DNA from: Rhodococcus sp. AW25M09
Lineage (GTDB): Bacteria > Actinomycetota > Actinomycetes > Mycobacteriales > Mycobacteriaceae
Reading direction: 5' to 3'
Assembly: GCF_000333955.1 (NCBI RefSeq)
Contig: NZ_CAPS01000020.1
Span: 1 to 64,000, forward strand
DNA length: 64,000 nucleotides
Shown here one piece after another: positions 23,332-33,199 of this stretch. Numbering within the stretch: position 1 is the stretch's first letter; every line of letters begins with the position of its first letter. The position numbers were made by a program, and so were the translations under genes. The notes under the pieces are model-generated. The model made no database searches. It had not been told where the DNA came from and saw only the letters and a list, made by a program, of their open reading frames with translations.

Positions 23332-25548
23332 CTAGTCCAACCGGTACCGGATCAAGCGGGCGCTGTTGGCGACCACCGCGACCGACGACGCATTGTGCAG
23401 CACTGCAGCCAACACCGGAGACAGCGCACCACCGGCACCGACGAGCAGACCGATCGCGTTCACGGCGATGGACATCGCATAGTTCTGCTTGATCACATCG
23501 AGTGAGTGGCCGCCGAGTTCACGAAGATCGAGCAATCGGCCAAGTTCGTCGCCCGACAACGCGACGTCAGCGGTTTCGACCGCCACGTCCGTGCCCGCAA
23601 TGCCCATCGCTATGCCTATGTCTGCGGCAGCGAGAGCGGGCGCATCGTTTGTTCCGTCTCCGACCATCGCGACGATATGGCCCTGGTCCTGCAGCTGCCT
23701 CACCATCGCCAATTTGTCGTCGGGCAGCACTTCGGCGTGCCATTGTTCGATACCCAGTTCGGCAGCCACTGCGGCGGCGGTCTTGGGGTGATCACCGGTC
23801 AACATGACAATTTTTCGAACGCCCGACGCTCGGAGTTCTTCGAGCACCCTCCTCGACTCCGGCCGCACTTCGTCGCGCAGGCTGACCAGCCCGACGAGTA
23901 TCCCGTCCACTGCGAGCAGCAGCGGGGTCTCGGCCTTGCGCTGCAGCCGATCGACCCAATCGAGCGCCTCTGTGGACATGCCGACGTTCTCCGATGCGAG
24001 CAACGGCTGGCTACCGAGAAGCATGGTCCGGTCGCCGGACAGGGTCCGCATGCCCATCCCCACGACAACCTCGCATCGCTCGTGTGCGGGGATCTCGATA
24101 TGCCGCTCCCTGGTACTGCGAATCAGCGCAGCGGCGAGCGGATGGCGGGAGTGAATTTCCGAACTGGCCGCATATGCGAGAACTTTTTCGAGATCCCAGT
24201 CGGCATGGAAGGACACCACATTGGTCACTACCGGTCGGCCCACCGTCAAGGTCCCGGTCTTGTCGAACACGATGGCGTCCACTCGTCCGGCCTGCTCGAG
24301 GTGCGATCCGCCCTTGATCAGCATGCCGCGGCGCGCACCGTTGCCGATCGCAGCACTGATGGCTGTGGGGGTGGACAGACCGACGGCACAGGGGCAAGCG
24401 ACCAACAGCATCGTCATGGCCCGCCGCACGTCGCGAGTCACCAGAAGAGTGAGCGCCGAGAGGGCGAACGATGCCGGGACGAATCTCCGCGAGAAGTTGT
24501 CGCCGACCGTCTGAATACGTCCCCTGTCCTCTTGCGCTTCCTCGACCCGCGAGATGATGCGGCCGAGAGCGGTCTCATGCCCGACGGCGTTGGCGCGAAC
24601 CACGATTCGCCCGCGCACCACCACTGATCCCGCGTAGGCGCGATCACCCACGTTCAACGTGACCGGGAGGTTCTCACCGGTGATCGCTGCCTGGTCCACC
24701 ACGGCCTCGCCGTCGCAGACGATCCCGTCCACAGGAATGGCAACCTGCTCGTGAACCACGACTTCGTCGCCGATCACCAACGACGTGATGTCGACGGAGA
24801 TCTCCAGGCCTTCGGGCCCGCGTACCCACGCGGTGTCCTGACTGCCTGCAAGGAGCGCGGAAATCGCCCGTCGGGTACGACGCAGCGTGAGATCCTGCAG
24901 GTACTCCCCGATGTTCAGCAGCCACAGCACGGTCAGTGCAACGACGTTCTCGCGCAACAACAAGCTGGCGATGGTGGCGGCGGAGACGAGTGCATCCGTT
25001 CCGGCGGACTTGCGTCCACTCAACGATCGCAACGCTCCCCTGAGAAAAGGGTATCCGGTGAAGATCGTGACGCCACTGGCAACGACGCGACTGGTGGGGC
25101 CGAGCATCGGGGGACGCGAGAACCCGTAGCGTCGAATTCCCAACAGCAGCAGCGCTGTTCCGCCGACCGCCATCCTGATGATGTCTCCGCTACTGACCTC
25201 GGCCGAATGCGGAATCCGATCGGCCGGTGCCGAGAGCGGCACCGAGGAACCGCGATCGACGGCCTCGAACAAGGTGCTTCGATCGACACGGCCACTCGCG
25301 TACCAGATCACCACGCTCGCAGTTCGGGGATAGGCATGTGCGGCGCGTACGCCTGGAACAGCGGTCAATGCATCCTCGACCGCGACCGCCCGAGCGATAC
25401 TGCCTGTCAATGCCGGCACGATCAGCCGGATGCGTCCCGCGGCGTCGGATCGCACGGTGATGGTCGTCCGGTCGGAATCGGCGCGGACGGCGACCGTCGC
25501 ATCGCGCGTCGACGGATCGAGCAGGTCCGTAGTGGCGTGTCCCGTCAT
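23332..25548 (-). CDS. ctpC: Heavy-metal P1B-type ATPase, CtpC-like
   Basis: A 738-residue metal-exporting ATPase. The N-terminal HMA-like domain (about 1-110) has no CxxC. The membrane metal site is CPC in LLVACPCAVGLSTPTA (about residue 386), the phosphorylation site DKTGTLTVGRP (about 429), then the SEIHSRHPLAAAL nucleotide-site HP motif and hinge VGDGTNDAPALAAADIG. The C-terminal helix NYAMSIAVNAIG and HNASSVAVVANSARL match mycobacterial CtpC. It starts with a 1-nt overlap (TGATG) after the PacL gene, as for Rv3269-ctpC. Zn or Mn efflux is the likely role. Confidence 0.88.
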   Translation of the reverse strand: MTGHATTDLLDPSTRDATVAVRADSDRTTITVRSDAAGRIRLIVPALTGSIARAVAVEDALTAVPGVRAAHAYPRTASVVIWYASGRVDRSTLFEAVDRGSSVPLSAPADRIPHSAEVSSGDIIRMAVGGTALLLLGIRRYGFSRPPMLGPTSRVVASGVTIFTGYPFLRGALRSLSGRKSAGTDALVSAATIASLLLRENVVALTVLWLLNIGEYLQDLTLRRTRRAISALLAGSQDTAWVRGPEGLEISVDITSLVIGDEVVVHEQVAIPVDGIVCDGEAVVDQAAITGENLPVTLNVGDRAYAGSVVVRGRIVVRANAVGHETALGRIISRVEEAQEDRGRIQTVGDNFSRRFVPASFALSALTLLVTRDVRRAMTMLLVACPCAVGLSTPTAISAAIGNGARRGMLIKGGSHLEQAGRVDAIVFDKTGTLTVGRPVVTNVVSFHADWDLEKVLAYAASSEIHSRHPLAAALIRSTRERHIEIPAHERCEVVVGMGMRTLSGDRTMLLGSQPLLASENVGMSTEALDWVDRLQRKAETPLLLAVDGILVGLVSLRDEVRPESRRVLEELRASGVRKIVMLTGDHPKTAAAVAAELGIEQWHAEVLPDDKLAMVRQLQDQGHIVAMVGDGTNDAPALAAADIGIAMGIAGTDVAVETADVALSGDELGRLLDLRELGGHSLDVIKQNYAMSIAVNAIGLLVGAGGALSPVLAAVLHNASSVAVVANSARLIRYRLD

Positions 25549-25826
25549 CAGTGGTCGTGGTCGTGCGGCGCGGACTGCACCGGAGGAGTGACCTGCTCGC
25601 CGTTCTTCTCTTTCGCTTCGGCGATGATGTCGGCCGCGGCCAAGCGTGCCGACTCGGCCCGCAGCTCGGCCTTGCGCATGCCTCGGATGGACAGCGAGGT
25701 CACACCGACTGCAGCATCGCGCAGCGGCGCACGCTCGACGAGTCCCTTCGCTCCGTTGTAGGCGGCGACGCCCACTACACCGGTGACCAATGTCGATGCT
25801 GCTTTCACCAGAAACGGTCCGAACAT
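25548..25826 (-). CDS. pacL1: PacL-type metallochaperone (DUF1490)
   Basis: A 92-residue protein. An N-terminal membrane helix (about 5-25, FLVKAASTLVTGVVGVAAYN) is followed by an amphipathic Arg/Glu/Ala-rich helix and a C-terminus ending PHDHDH, the metal-binding tail of mycobacterial PacL1. PacL proteins scaffold CtpC-type ATPases in membrane efflux platforms and bind zinc. The gene precedes the ATPase with a 1-nt stop/start overlap. ATG 25826 follows GAAGGGAAG; the longer frame is not conserved. A Fur/Zur-like dyad lies about 100 bp upstream. Confidence 0.87.
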   Translation of the reverse strand: MFGPFLVKAASTLVTGVVGVAAYNGAKGLVERAPLRDAAVGVTSLSIRGMRKAELRAESARLAAADIIAEAKEKNGEQVTPPVQSAPHDHDH

Positions 25827-25928
25827 GTTCAGCACTTCCCTTCGTTGTACGGCAACCGATCCGCCGTCATATGCACAAGTGGCAATATATATCACCCGAA
25901 CAGGCACGGATCCCACCGAAGTCTTGCG

Positions 25929-25947
25929 AATGATAACAGTTATCATT
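25929..25947. promoter_or_regulatory. Fur/Zur-family operator-like dyad
   Basis: AATGATAAC-A-GTTATCATT is a perfect 9-1-9 inverted repeat. Its core TGATAACaGTTATCA differs from the 7-1-7 Fur-family consensus (TGATAATnATTATCA) at one position per arm. It lies in the divergent region between the pacL-ctpC operon and the metallohydrolase gene and is the best candidate for metal-dependent control. Confidence 0.65.
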
Positions 25948-26019
25948 ACCGGGTCGAAAGTCGACGACGGGTGTCGACAGATCCCGTGGGTTCAAAGGCA
26001 AACGCCTACAGGTTCGCTC

Positions 26020-26565
26020 GTGGACGCGCGGGAGCGGTACGCGAATAAGCTCGCGACCGTGGCCACGAAAGACATCCAACGATCCGCGGTGTACGACGCC
26101 GAAGGGTGGGTGCGCACCATGTTCGATCGCGCCGAGGAGCGGGACATGCGCGTCGTGCAGGTGATGGGCTCGCAGATCACATTGCCGATCGAGCGCAAGT
26201 TCGCCTCGCTCGAGTCGGTACAGACGTATGTCGATGCAGTGCTCGCCCTGGACTGGATCGCGGCCACGTGGTCCGAGGCCGGTCGCGCCATCACTGTGCG
26301 GGCCAGGTCGGGTTCGGCTGCGGCCCACTACGAACGCGACACCGCCACCATTGCCGTCCCCCTGCATCGGGGCAACAAGGCGTGGGCGCTGAGGGAATTG
26401 GTCATCTTGCACGAGCTGGCGCATCACTTCGGGAACGAGGACGAGCCGCAGCACGGTGGCCCGTTCGTCGACCGTTACATCACCCTCGTCGGCGAGATCA
26501 TCGGTTCCGAGGCCGGGTTCGTGCTCCGAGCCACGATGGCCGAGAGCGGCATCCGGATCGGCTAG
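26020..26565 (+). CDS. TIGR04338-family putative metallohydrolase
   Basis: About 181 residues with a zincin signature HELAHH (in LVILHELAHHFGNEDEPQHG), which supplies two zinc-binding His and the catalytic Glu. The region before it (residues about 55-125) is the family-specific domain. The family is actinobacterial, often encoded beside DUF2786, and its substrate is unknown; it may be a peptidase. GTG 26020 is chosen because the conserved sequence begins there and a TACAGG box lies 7 nt upstream. It is divergent from the metal efflux operon and may share its operator. Confidence 0.82.
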   Translation: MDARERYANKLATVATKDIQRSAVYDAEGWVRTMFDRAEERDMRVVQVMGSQITLPIERKFASLESVQTYVDAVLALDWIAATWSEAGRAITVRARSGSAAAHYERDTATIAVPLHRGNKAWALRELVILHELAHHFGNEDEPQHGGPFVDRYITLVGEIIGSEAGFVLRATMAESGIRIG

Positions 26566-26616
26566 CCCGGGTGAGGTGCATCATGGAGTCACAGACCACA
26601 CGACGAGGAGACGCAC

Positions 26617-27381
26617 ATGACCGTCAAGATCGGTGTCCAGCTTCAGCCCCAGCACGCCCCTGACTACCAGCTGATTCGCGATGCCGTGTTGCGCTCCGAG
26701 GATGCGGGCGTCGACATCGTCTTCAACTGGGATCACTTCTACCCTCTCTACGGCGATCTGGACGGTGCGCATTTCGAGTGCTGGACGATGCTGGGCGCCT
26801 GGGCCGAGCAGACGTCGAACGTCGAGATCGGCGCACTCGTCACCGGCGGCGGCTACCGCAACCCGGACCTGCTGGCCGATATGGCGCGCACCGTCGACCA
26901 CATCAGTGGCGGACGGTTGATCCTCGGCATCGGTGCCGGCTGGAACGAGAAGGACTACGACAACTTCGGCTACGAATTCGGCACAGCCGGCTCGCGTCTG
27001 GCACTGCTGAAGGAGAGCCTGGGCAGAATCAGACACCGCCTCGACGTCGGCAATCCGGCCCCCACCCGCGACATCCCGATCCTCATCGGCGGCGGCGGTG
27101 AGAAGAAGACTCTGAAGATGGTGGCCGAGTACGCGCACATCTGGCACAGCTTCGCCGACCTCGAAGCCTTGAAGCGAAAGTCCGAGATCCTCGCCGAGCA
27201 CGGAACCACCGTCGGACGCGACGTCACGGGTATCACGCGATCGGTCTCGTGGCCGGGCGCGGACACCGCCCAGGATTTCGTCGACGCCGGAGCCACCCTG
27301 TTCACCGTCGGCGTCAACGGTCCCGATTACGACCTGGCCGAGCTGGGCCAGGCCATCGCATGGCGGGACGCGAACAAGTAA
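26617..27381 (+). CDS. LLM-class F420-dependent oxidoreductase
   Basis: A 254-residue luciferase-like TIM barrel: VKIGVQLQPQHAPDYQLIRD, NWDHFYPLYGD, LADMARTVDHISGGRLILGI, GAGWNEKDYDNFGY and the phosphate-loop-like PILIGGGGEKKTLKMVAEYA. These match mycobacterial F420-dependent LLM enzymes, which use reduced F420 for hydride transfer; the substrate is unknown. GAGGAG precedes ATG 26617. Length is slightly short for the class. It is followed by a hairpin and then the amino-acid importer. Confidence 0.88.
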   Translation: MTVKIGVQLQPQHAPDYQLIRDAVLRSEDAGVDIVFNWDHFYPLYGDLDGAHFECWTMLGAWAEQTSNVEIGALVTGGGYRNPDLLADMARTVDHISGGRLILGIGAGWNEKDYDNFGYEFGTAGSRLALLKESLGRIRHRLDVGNPAPTRDIPILIGGGGEKKTLKMVAEYAHIWHSFADLEALKRKSEILAEHGTTVGRDVTGITRSVSWPGADTAQDFVDAGATLFTVGVNGPDYDLAELGQAIAWRDANK

Positions 27382-27454
27382 GGGCAGGAGTGGAGCCTGC
27401 GGAACGACCAGTTACGCAACCCACTCCAGTTCGATGAGCGAAACCCTTGCGCGA

Positions 27455-27477
27455 GGGCCGTTTGGGTGAACGGGCCC
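27455..27477. terminator. Hairpin after LLM oxidoreductase
   Basis: GGGCCGTT (27455-27462) and AACGGGCCC (27469-27477) form a stem with one bulge and a 6-nt loop. No U-tract follows, so it is a weak terminator candidate in front of the importer promoter. Confidence 0.4.
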
Positions 27478-27486
27478 CGGTCCGCT

Positions 27487-27492
27487 TAGGGT
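27487..27492 (+). promoter_or_regulatory. Leaderless-type -10 box (TAGGGT)
   Basis: TAGGGT ends 7 nt before ATG 27500 of the amino-acid importer. This supports ATG 27500 over TTG 27494 as the start. Confidence 0.4.
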
Positions 27493-27499
27493 TTTGTTC

Positions 27500-29308
27500 A
27501 TGGTTGCCGTACGCGCTTCACGCGCGCTCGTGGTTCTCGTTCTCGGACTGTTGATGACCCTCACGCTCGCGGCGTGTGGCACGTCCTCCACCGGTGATCA
27601 GGCGGCTGCAGGTCCAACCGACCTGTGCTCCCCTCCGGGAGTGAACAGTGCGTCGTCCACGCCGACGAACTTCGACGCCGCGGCCGCTGCGGCGACGGAG
27701 GACAAGTACACGACGGCGAACGTCACTCCGCTGGACCGGATCGACACCGGCTCCCTCGGATTGGCGACGCCGGGCGTGCTGACCGTCGGCACCTTGTCCG
27801 ACGCACCGCCGAGTATCTGCCTCGACTCGTCGGGCCGGTACACCGGCTACGACAACGAACTGTTGAAGGCCGTCGCCGCGAAACTGGGCCTGCAGATCAA
27901 CTTCTCGGGCACCGAGTTCTCGGGTTTGCTCGCGCAGGTTGCCGGCCGCCGCTTCGACGTCGGATCGTCCTCGATCACGACGACGGACGAGCGCCGGAAC
28001 ACCGTCGGGTTCACCAACGGATACGACTTCGGTTACTTCTCCCTCGTCGCGACCGCGGGCGGTCCCATCACCAGATTCGAGGATCTGAACGCGGGCACCA
28101 GGATCGGCGTCGTGCAGGGCACCGTGCAGGACGATTACGTGGTGAACACGCTCGGTCTCGATCCGGTGAAGTTCCCCGATTACAACACCGCGTACGCGAA
28201 TCTGCGGACCGGTCAGATCGACGCCTGGGTCGCACCGTCGCAGCAGGCCGAAGGCTTGGTCAAGGCCGAGGACGGTACCGCGATCACGCAGAACACGTTC
28301 TCGCTGAACAACTTCATCGGCTGGGCCGTTGCACGCGAGAATCAGCCGCTGATCGACGCGCTGAACTCCGGGCTCGACGCGGTGATCGAAGACGGCACCT
28401 GGGCGACGCTGTACTCCGACTGGGTACCGCGCGAATTGCCCGACGGTTTCGAGCCGGGCAGCAAGGCCGCTCCCGCACCCGAGCTTCCCGACTTCGCTGC
28501 CATCGCCGCCCAGAACGCCACGAACGCACCCGAAGCCGTTGCCAACCAGCCGAAATCCACGCTGGCGCAGCTGGGCGACACGTTCTTCGACTGGTCGCTG
28601 TACAAGTCGTCCATCCCGGACCTGTTGAAGGTGGGTCTGCCGAACACTCTGATTCTGGCGTTGGCGTCGGGCATCATCGGTACGGTCCTGGGCATGCTGC
28701 TGGCATTGGCCGGCCTGTCGCGGACGCGCTGGCTGCGATGGCCCGCCCGCGTCTACACCGACATCTTCCGCGGACTGCCCGCGGTCGTCGTCATCCTGAT
28801 CATCGGACTCGGTATCGGTCCGGTGGTGCAAAGCCTGACCGGTGGTAATCCGTACTGGCTCGGTGCCGGCGCACTCTCACTGCTCGCCGCGGCGTACATC
28901 GGTGAGATCTTCCGCTCCGGCATCCAGAGCGTCGAGGCCGGACAGATGGAAGCCGCCCGGGCACTGGGCTTCAGCCGTCGTCGCTCGATGAACCTGGTGG
29001 TCGTTCCGCAGGGTGTCAGACGCGTGCTGCCGGCGCTGATGAACCAGCTCATCTCCCTGATCAAGGACTCGTCGCTGATCTACTTCCTCGGCTTGCTGGC
29101 CACTCAACGTGAGCTGTTCGCCGTCGGCCGAGATCTCAACGCGCAGACCGGAAATCTGTCTCCGCTCGTGGCGGCCGGACTGTTCTACCTGGTGTTGACC
29201 GTGCCACTCACCCATCTCGTGAACTACATCGACAAGCGATTGCGCACCGGGAAGTCCGAGCAGACGCTGGACCCGGTCGAGCAGGCCACCGTCGTGGAAA
29301 GAGGCTGA
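27500..29308 (+). CDS. Amino-acid ABC importer: fused binding protein and permease
   Basis: A 602-residue fusion. An N-terminal signal/lipobox region ([10 protein letters not shown]) is followed by a family 3 solute-binding domain (about 75-315; [37 protein letters not shown]). After a linker (about 320-365) comes a HisM/GlnP-type permease domain (about 370-590) with the coupling loop [20 protein letters not shown]. Fused receptors of this kind are known from lactococcal GlnP-type importers of glutamine or other polar amino acids. It is followed 1 nt later by its ATPase gene. If the Cys is lipidated, the permease would be tethered at both ends. Confidence 0.9.
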   Translation: MVAVRASRALVVLVLGLLMTLTLAACGTSSTGDQAAAGPTDLCSPPGVNSASSTPTNFDAAAAAATEDKYTTANVTPLDRIDTGSLGLATPGVLTVGTLSDAPPSICLDSSGRYTGYDNELLKAVAAKLGLQINFSGTEFSGLLAQVAGRRFDVGSSSITTTDERRNTVGFTNGYDFGYFSLVATAGGPITRFEDLNAGTRIGVVQGTVQDDYVVNTLGLDPVKFPDYNTAYANLRTGQIDAWVAPSQQAEGLVKAEDGTAITQNTFSLNNFIGWAVARENQPLIDALNSGLDAVIEDGTWATLYSDWVPRELPDGFEPGSKAAPAPELPDFAAIAAQNATNAPEAVANQPKSTLAQLGDTFFDWSLYKSSIPDLLKVGLPNTLILALASGIIGTVLGMLLALAGLSRTRWLRWPARVYTDIFRGLPAVVVILIIGLGIGPVVQSLTGGNPYWLGAGALSLLAAAYIGEIFRSGIQSVEAGQMEAARALGFSRRRSMNLVVVPQGVRRVLPALMNQLISLIKDSSLIYFLGLLATQRELFAVGRDLNAQTGNLSPLVAAGLFYLVLTVPLTHLVNYIDKRLRTGKSEQTLDPVEQATVVERG

Positions 29309-29309
29309 C

Positions 29310-30038
<729 letters not shown>

Positions 30039-30047
30039 CGGCCGCCC

Positions 30048-31694
30048 TCAGCCGGGTACCCGGTAGAGTCGCCAATCCGGTTGGTCGGCACCGGTGTTGG
30101 GCACCTCGAGGGCCAGCGGATAGAGCTCGGCACCGTTGTCGTAGATCGTCGGATATCGGCGGTTGATCGCGTCCGATACCCCGCGACCCTCGTTGGGCAC
30201 CGTCAACAGGTACCGCACACCCGCGGGACCGGGGTCGTTGAGGATCTCGGTGAAGTCCAGATCGGACGGGATCACGAAACGCGTCGGGTGTGCCGACGCG
30301 GCTACGACGGCGAACCCGTACACGGTATCGACCAGTATCGAACCGTCGGGAAGATCCTGACTGTCGAGATACGCCGCCAGTTCGCGTTCGGTGGAGAAGG
30401 AATCGATGATGCGCCGCGCCGTCGACGCGTCCACGTCGTCGGCCGAGGGATCCTCGTCGAGGAGGTAGCCGAGCGCGTACTGCTGACTGGACAATGACGG
30501 CTGTAGCATCGCCCATCCGGTCACGGGAACAGCGAGCACACAGAGCGACACCGCCGCCAGTGCCATTGTCGGGCGTAAGGGCGGCAGCACCAGGCGACGC
30601 CTGCGGAATGCGCCGGCCCGCCTGGTGGGCCGGTCTCCTGCAGCCGGAAACAGGTGCACCACAACAATCGCCGCCAGGGGCACCGCACAGATGAAGAACC
30701 TCAGGAAGCCGAATGTCGAGCCGACGATGTAGCTCGCGGCCTGGAATGCCAACACTCCACCGAAAAGCAGGGGTGCCACCACGAATTGGAGGTCTCGACG
30801 ACGCAGCGCGAGTACCACGGCGAGCGGCAGCGTCACCAGCAGCGTCGGCCCCAACGCGACGAAGGCACCGAGCGAGAACAGGACGGTGCTCTGCAGATCT
30901 CCGCCGGCCCCGCCGGATTGCGTCAGGATCGCGGCGTTGCCGTAGCTCGAGGACAGCTGGGCGAGCGCCTCGCCGGTGATCAACCAACTCGTGCCGATCC
31001 ACACCAGGAACATCGCCGTCCCAGGTCCGGCGATGAGGACAGCATCGAGAACAGCTCTGCGCCGCATGCTTTTCCAGTGTTTCCGACCCCGGCGCAATCC
31101 GGTGACGACGGCCACCAGCACTGCGGCGAGGGCTATCGGGACGACGCCCTCGTAGCGGCACAGGAACGCCAGACCCAGAGCGATGCCGGCCAGCACCAGA
31201 TCGTGGACGTCGTCGGAGTCCACCCAGCGGATCAGTCGTCGCACGGCCCAGCAGAGGAAGAACAGGAAGCCGGCCTCGCTCATGCCGTTGGCTCCGTAGA
31301 AGACGATCATCGGGTTGATCGCGAACACCGCCGTGATCAGCACGCTGTAGCGTCCGGGCAGTCCACGGTCTCGACAGATCCCGTGAATCATCACCACGGC
31401 ACCGGCCATGAACACCACCGACACCGTGATACCCGAGACGTTCCAGCGGGTGATCGACGGCCACCACGACGCGAAGGCGACCATGGGTAACTGCGCCAGG
31501 GCGGTCAACGGCGTGAAGATGAAGCCGATCGCCGACACGTGCGGATCACGACTGAGCAACACCGCCTGCGCCGCCGAGGTCCGCGACAACGCGTCGCCCA
31601 AGAGGTAACCGAAACGTAGGCTCAGCGTCAGTCCCACCGCCAGGTAACCCACCACGGCACTTCCGAACACCACCCATGGTGCGCGCACGCTCAT
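30048..31694 (-). CDS. GT-C-type polytopic membrane glycosyltransferase-like protein
   Basis: 548 residues with about 11 membrane helices and a C-terminal extracytoplasmic domain (about 385-548). The first periplasmic loop has acidic residues (LGDALSRTSAAQAVLLSRDP), as expected for GT-C enzymes of the ArnT/PMT type that use polyprenyl-phosphate sugars; the family is not certain. ATG 31694 overlaps the stop of the GT2 gene by 4 nt. It is the last gene of the four-gene polysaccharide operon and may add side-chain sugars or modify the polymer (inferred). Confidence 0.75.
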   Translation of the reverse strand: MSVRAPWVVFGSAVVGYLAVGLTLSLRFGYLLGDALSRTSAAQAVLLSRDPHVSAIGFIFTPLTALAQLPMVAFASWWPSITRWNVSGITVSVVFMAGAVVMIHGICRDRGLPGRYSVLITAVFAINPMIVFYGANGMSEAGFLFFLCWAVRRLIRWVDSDDVHDLVLAGIALGLAFLCRYEGVVPIALAAVLVAVVTGLRRGRKHWKSMRRRAVLDAVLIAGPGTAMFLVWIGTSWLITGEALAQLSSSYGNAAILTQSGGAGGDLQSTVLFSLGAFVALGPTLLVTLPLAVVLALRRRDLQFVVAPLLFGGVLAFQAASYIVGSTFGFLRFFICAVPLAAIVVVHLFPAAGDRPTRRAGAFRRRRLVLPPLRPTMALAAVSLCVLAVPVTGWAMLQPSLSSQQYALGYLLDEDPSADDVDASTARRIIDSFSTERELAAYLDSQDLPDGSILVDTVYGFAVVAASAHPTRFVIPSDLDFTEILNDPGPAGVRYLLTVPNEGRGVSDAINRRYPTIYDNGAELYPLALEVPNTGADQPDWRLYRVPG

Positions 31695-33199
31695 GAGCTC
31701 TTCTCCTCGCTGGGCTCGGCAGCAGCAGCGGGGCCGGACAGTCCGTGGAACGTTTTCTCCCAGTAGGAGGGATTGCGGACGAGCTGCCAACACCCCTTGA
31801 TGGACGCCACACTCATCATCACCCAGTACAGCGGCATCGTCAGGCTCGGAACGAGCAGGTAGGCGTTGTCACTCTCGCGACTGGCGATCAGATACATGTA
31901 GACGGTGGCGATATTGCCGACCACCAGCGACAACAACGAGAAGTAGTAGATGTAGGGCGGAAACAGCTCGGCGATCAGATCCGGCTGGCCGAGAATCCAC
32001 GCGGCAGTGGTGAACCAGAAGATCATGTTGATGCACGCGGTGATCGGTGTCCCGGCGAGAAGCAACGTGAAGCGATAGGTACCGACCGGCCCGAGAGCAC
32101 GGACAGTCACCATCGGCCTGCGCATGTGCACCAGCCAGGTCTGCAGATATCCCTTGTACCAACGTGATCGCTGGCGAACCCAGTTGATCGGATCACTGTT
32201 GGCCTCCTCGAGGGTCGTCGAATCCAGCACGGCCGTCGAGTAGCCCGAGGCTGCGATGCGCACTCCGAGGTCTGCATCCTCGGTGACGTTGAATCCATCC
32301 CAGGCACCGACTTCGTCGATCACGTCGCGGCGAAGATGATTGGAGGTTCCGCCCAGCGGGATCGGTGAGGTGCTGGCCATCAACCCCGGTAGCAGGTACC
32401 CGAACCACAGGGCGTAGTCCGCGGTGAACCAGCCGGTCAGCAAATTCTGAGAACCGTTGTGGAAGGCCAGCTTCGCCTGCACACACGCCACGGTGTCCGG
32501 TAACCGCTCGAAGGCGGCCACGACGCGCCGTAGTTGTAGCTTCTCGGGCAGGTCCTCGGCATCGAAGATCGTCACGATCGTTCCGGTGGCGAAATGCAGT
32601 CCGTAATTGCACGCCTTCGGCTTCGTCCGGGGGTCACCGGCAGGCACCAGAACCACGTCCACGAGATCGCTGACGCCGCTGCGCGCCGCGGCCTCGATGG
32701 TCACCTCGTCGTCTTCCTCGAGCAAGAGAAGGACCTGTAGTTTGTCGGCGGGATAGTCCAGGCCGGTCATCGCCGCGATGAGATCACCGACCACCTCGGG
32801 CTCGTCGTACGCCGGAACCAGAATCGTGTACAGCGGCAACCGATCATCAGGGATTGCCAAGGCTTCCCCGTCGGTCACCGTCACGATCGCCGAGGCGTCC
32901 AGACCACGAGAGAACAGCAGCACGCGGTCGATCATCGCCAAGAGATATCCGAAGGTGCAGACCACGGTGACCACCAGCAGCGTCCCGACGGGAGCAACGA
33001 TCGCACACGCCAGCAGCAGCAGGACGCTGCCGATAGCCGTGTACTTCTGCCACGGCACGAACGCAACAGCCGCCGATGCCAACGGGTTTCGAACGGCCAG
33101 GCCGTTGATGGCGTCGTCGAGTGCAGCGGCTCGAAACTGCTCGGTCTCCGTGCCGACCCGCGGGGGCGGCGGCCGCCTGCCTGCCGGAGTCTCGGTCAT
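31691..33199 (-). CDS. Processive GT2 glycosyltransferase (BcsA/XagB-like)
   Basis: A 502-residue inner-membrane GT2 enzyme. Two N-terminal helices (about 52-90) precede the cytoplasmic catalytic domain, with YTILVPAYDEPE, DxD-type DAED (213-216), TED (306-308) and QRSRW (343-347), the motif set of cellulose/hyaluronan-type processive synthases. Three or four C-terminal helices follow (about 375-470). There is no PilZ domain, so c-di-GMP control as in BcsA is not expected. Overlapping starts and stops (4 nt on both sides) tie it to a BcsB-like gene. It probably polymerises and exports a beta-glycan; the sugar is unknown. Confidence 0.85.
   Translation of the reverse strand: MTETPAGRRPPPPRVGTETEQFRAAALDDAINGLAVRNPLASAAVAFVPWQKYTAIGSVLLLLACAIVAPVGTLLVVTVVCTFGYLLAMIDRVLLFSRGLDASAIVTVTDGEALAIPDDRLPLYTILVPAYDEPEVVGDLIAAMTGLDYPADKLQVLLLLEEDDEVTIEAAARSGVSDLVDVVLVPAGDPRTKPKACNYGLHFATGTIVTIFDAEDLPEKLQLRRVVAAFERLPDTVACVQAKLAFHNGSQNLLTGWFTADYALWFGYLLPGLMASTSPIPLGGTSNHLRRDVIDEVGAWDGFNVTEDADLGVRIAASGYSTAVLDSTTLEEANSDPINWVRQRSRWYKGYLQTWLVHMRRPMVTVRALGPVGTYRFTLLLAGTPITACINMIFWFTTAAWILGQPDLIAELFPPYIYYFSLLSLVVGNIATVYMYLIASRESDNAYLLVPSLTMPLYWVMMSVASIKGCWQLVRNPSYWEKTFHGLSGPAAAAEPSEEKSS

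Noticed and set aside
25871-25892. ArsR/SmtB-type operator around CACAAGTG near an AT-rich TATATA tract
   Set aside because: The dyad is out of register beyond the central CAC/GTG, and no ArsR gene is adjacent; the 25929-25947 dyad is far stronger.
31691-33199. c-di-GMP-regulated cellulose synthase
   Set aside because: The GT2 motifs fit, but there is no C-terminal PilZ domain or RxxxR motif, so cellulose and c-di-GMP control cannot be claimed.
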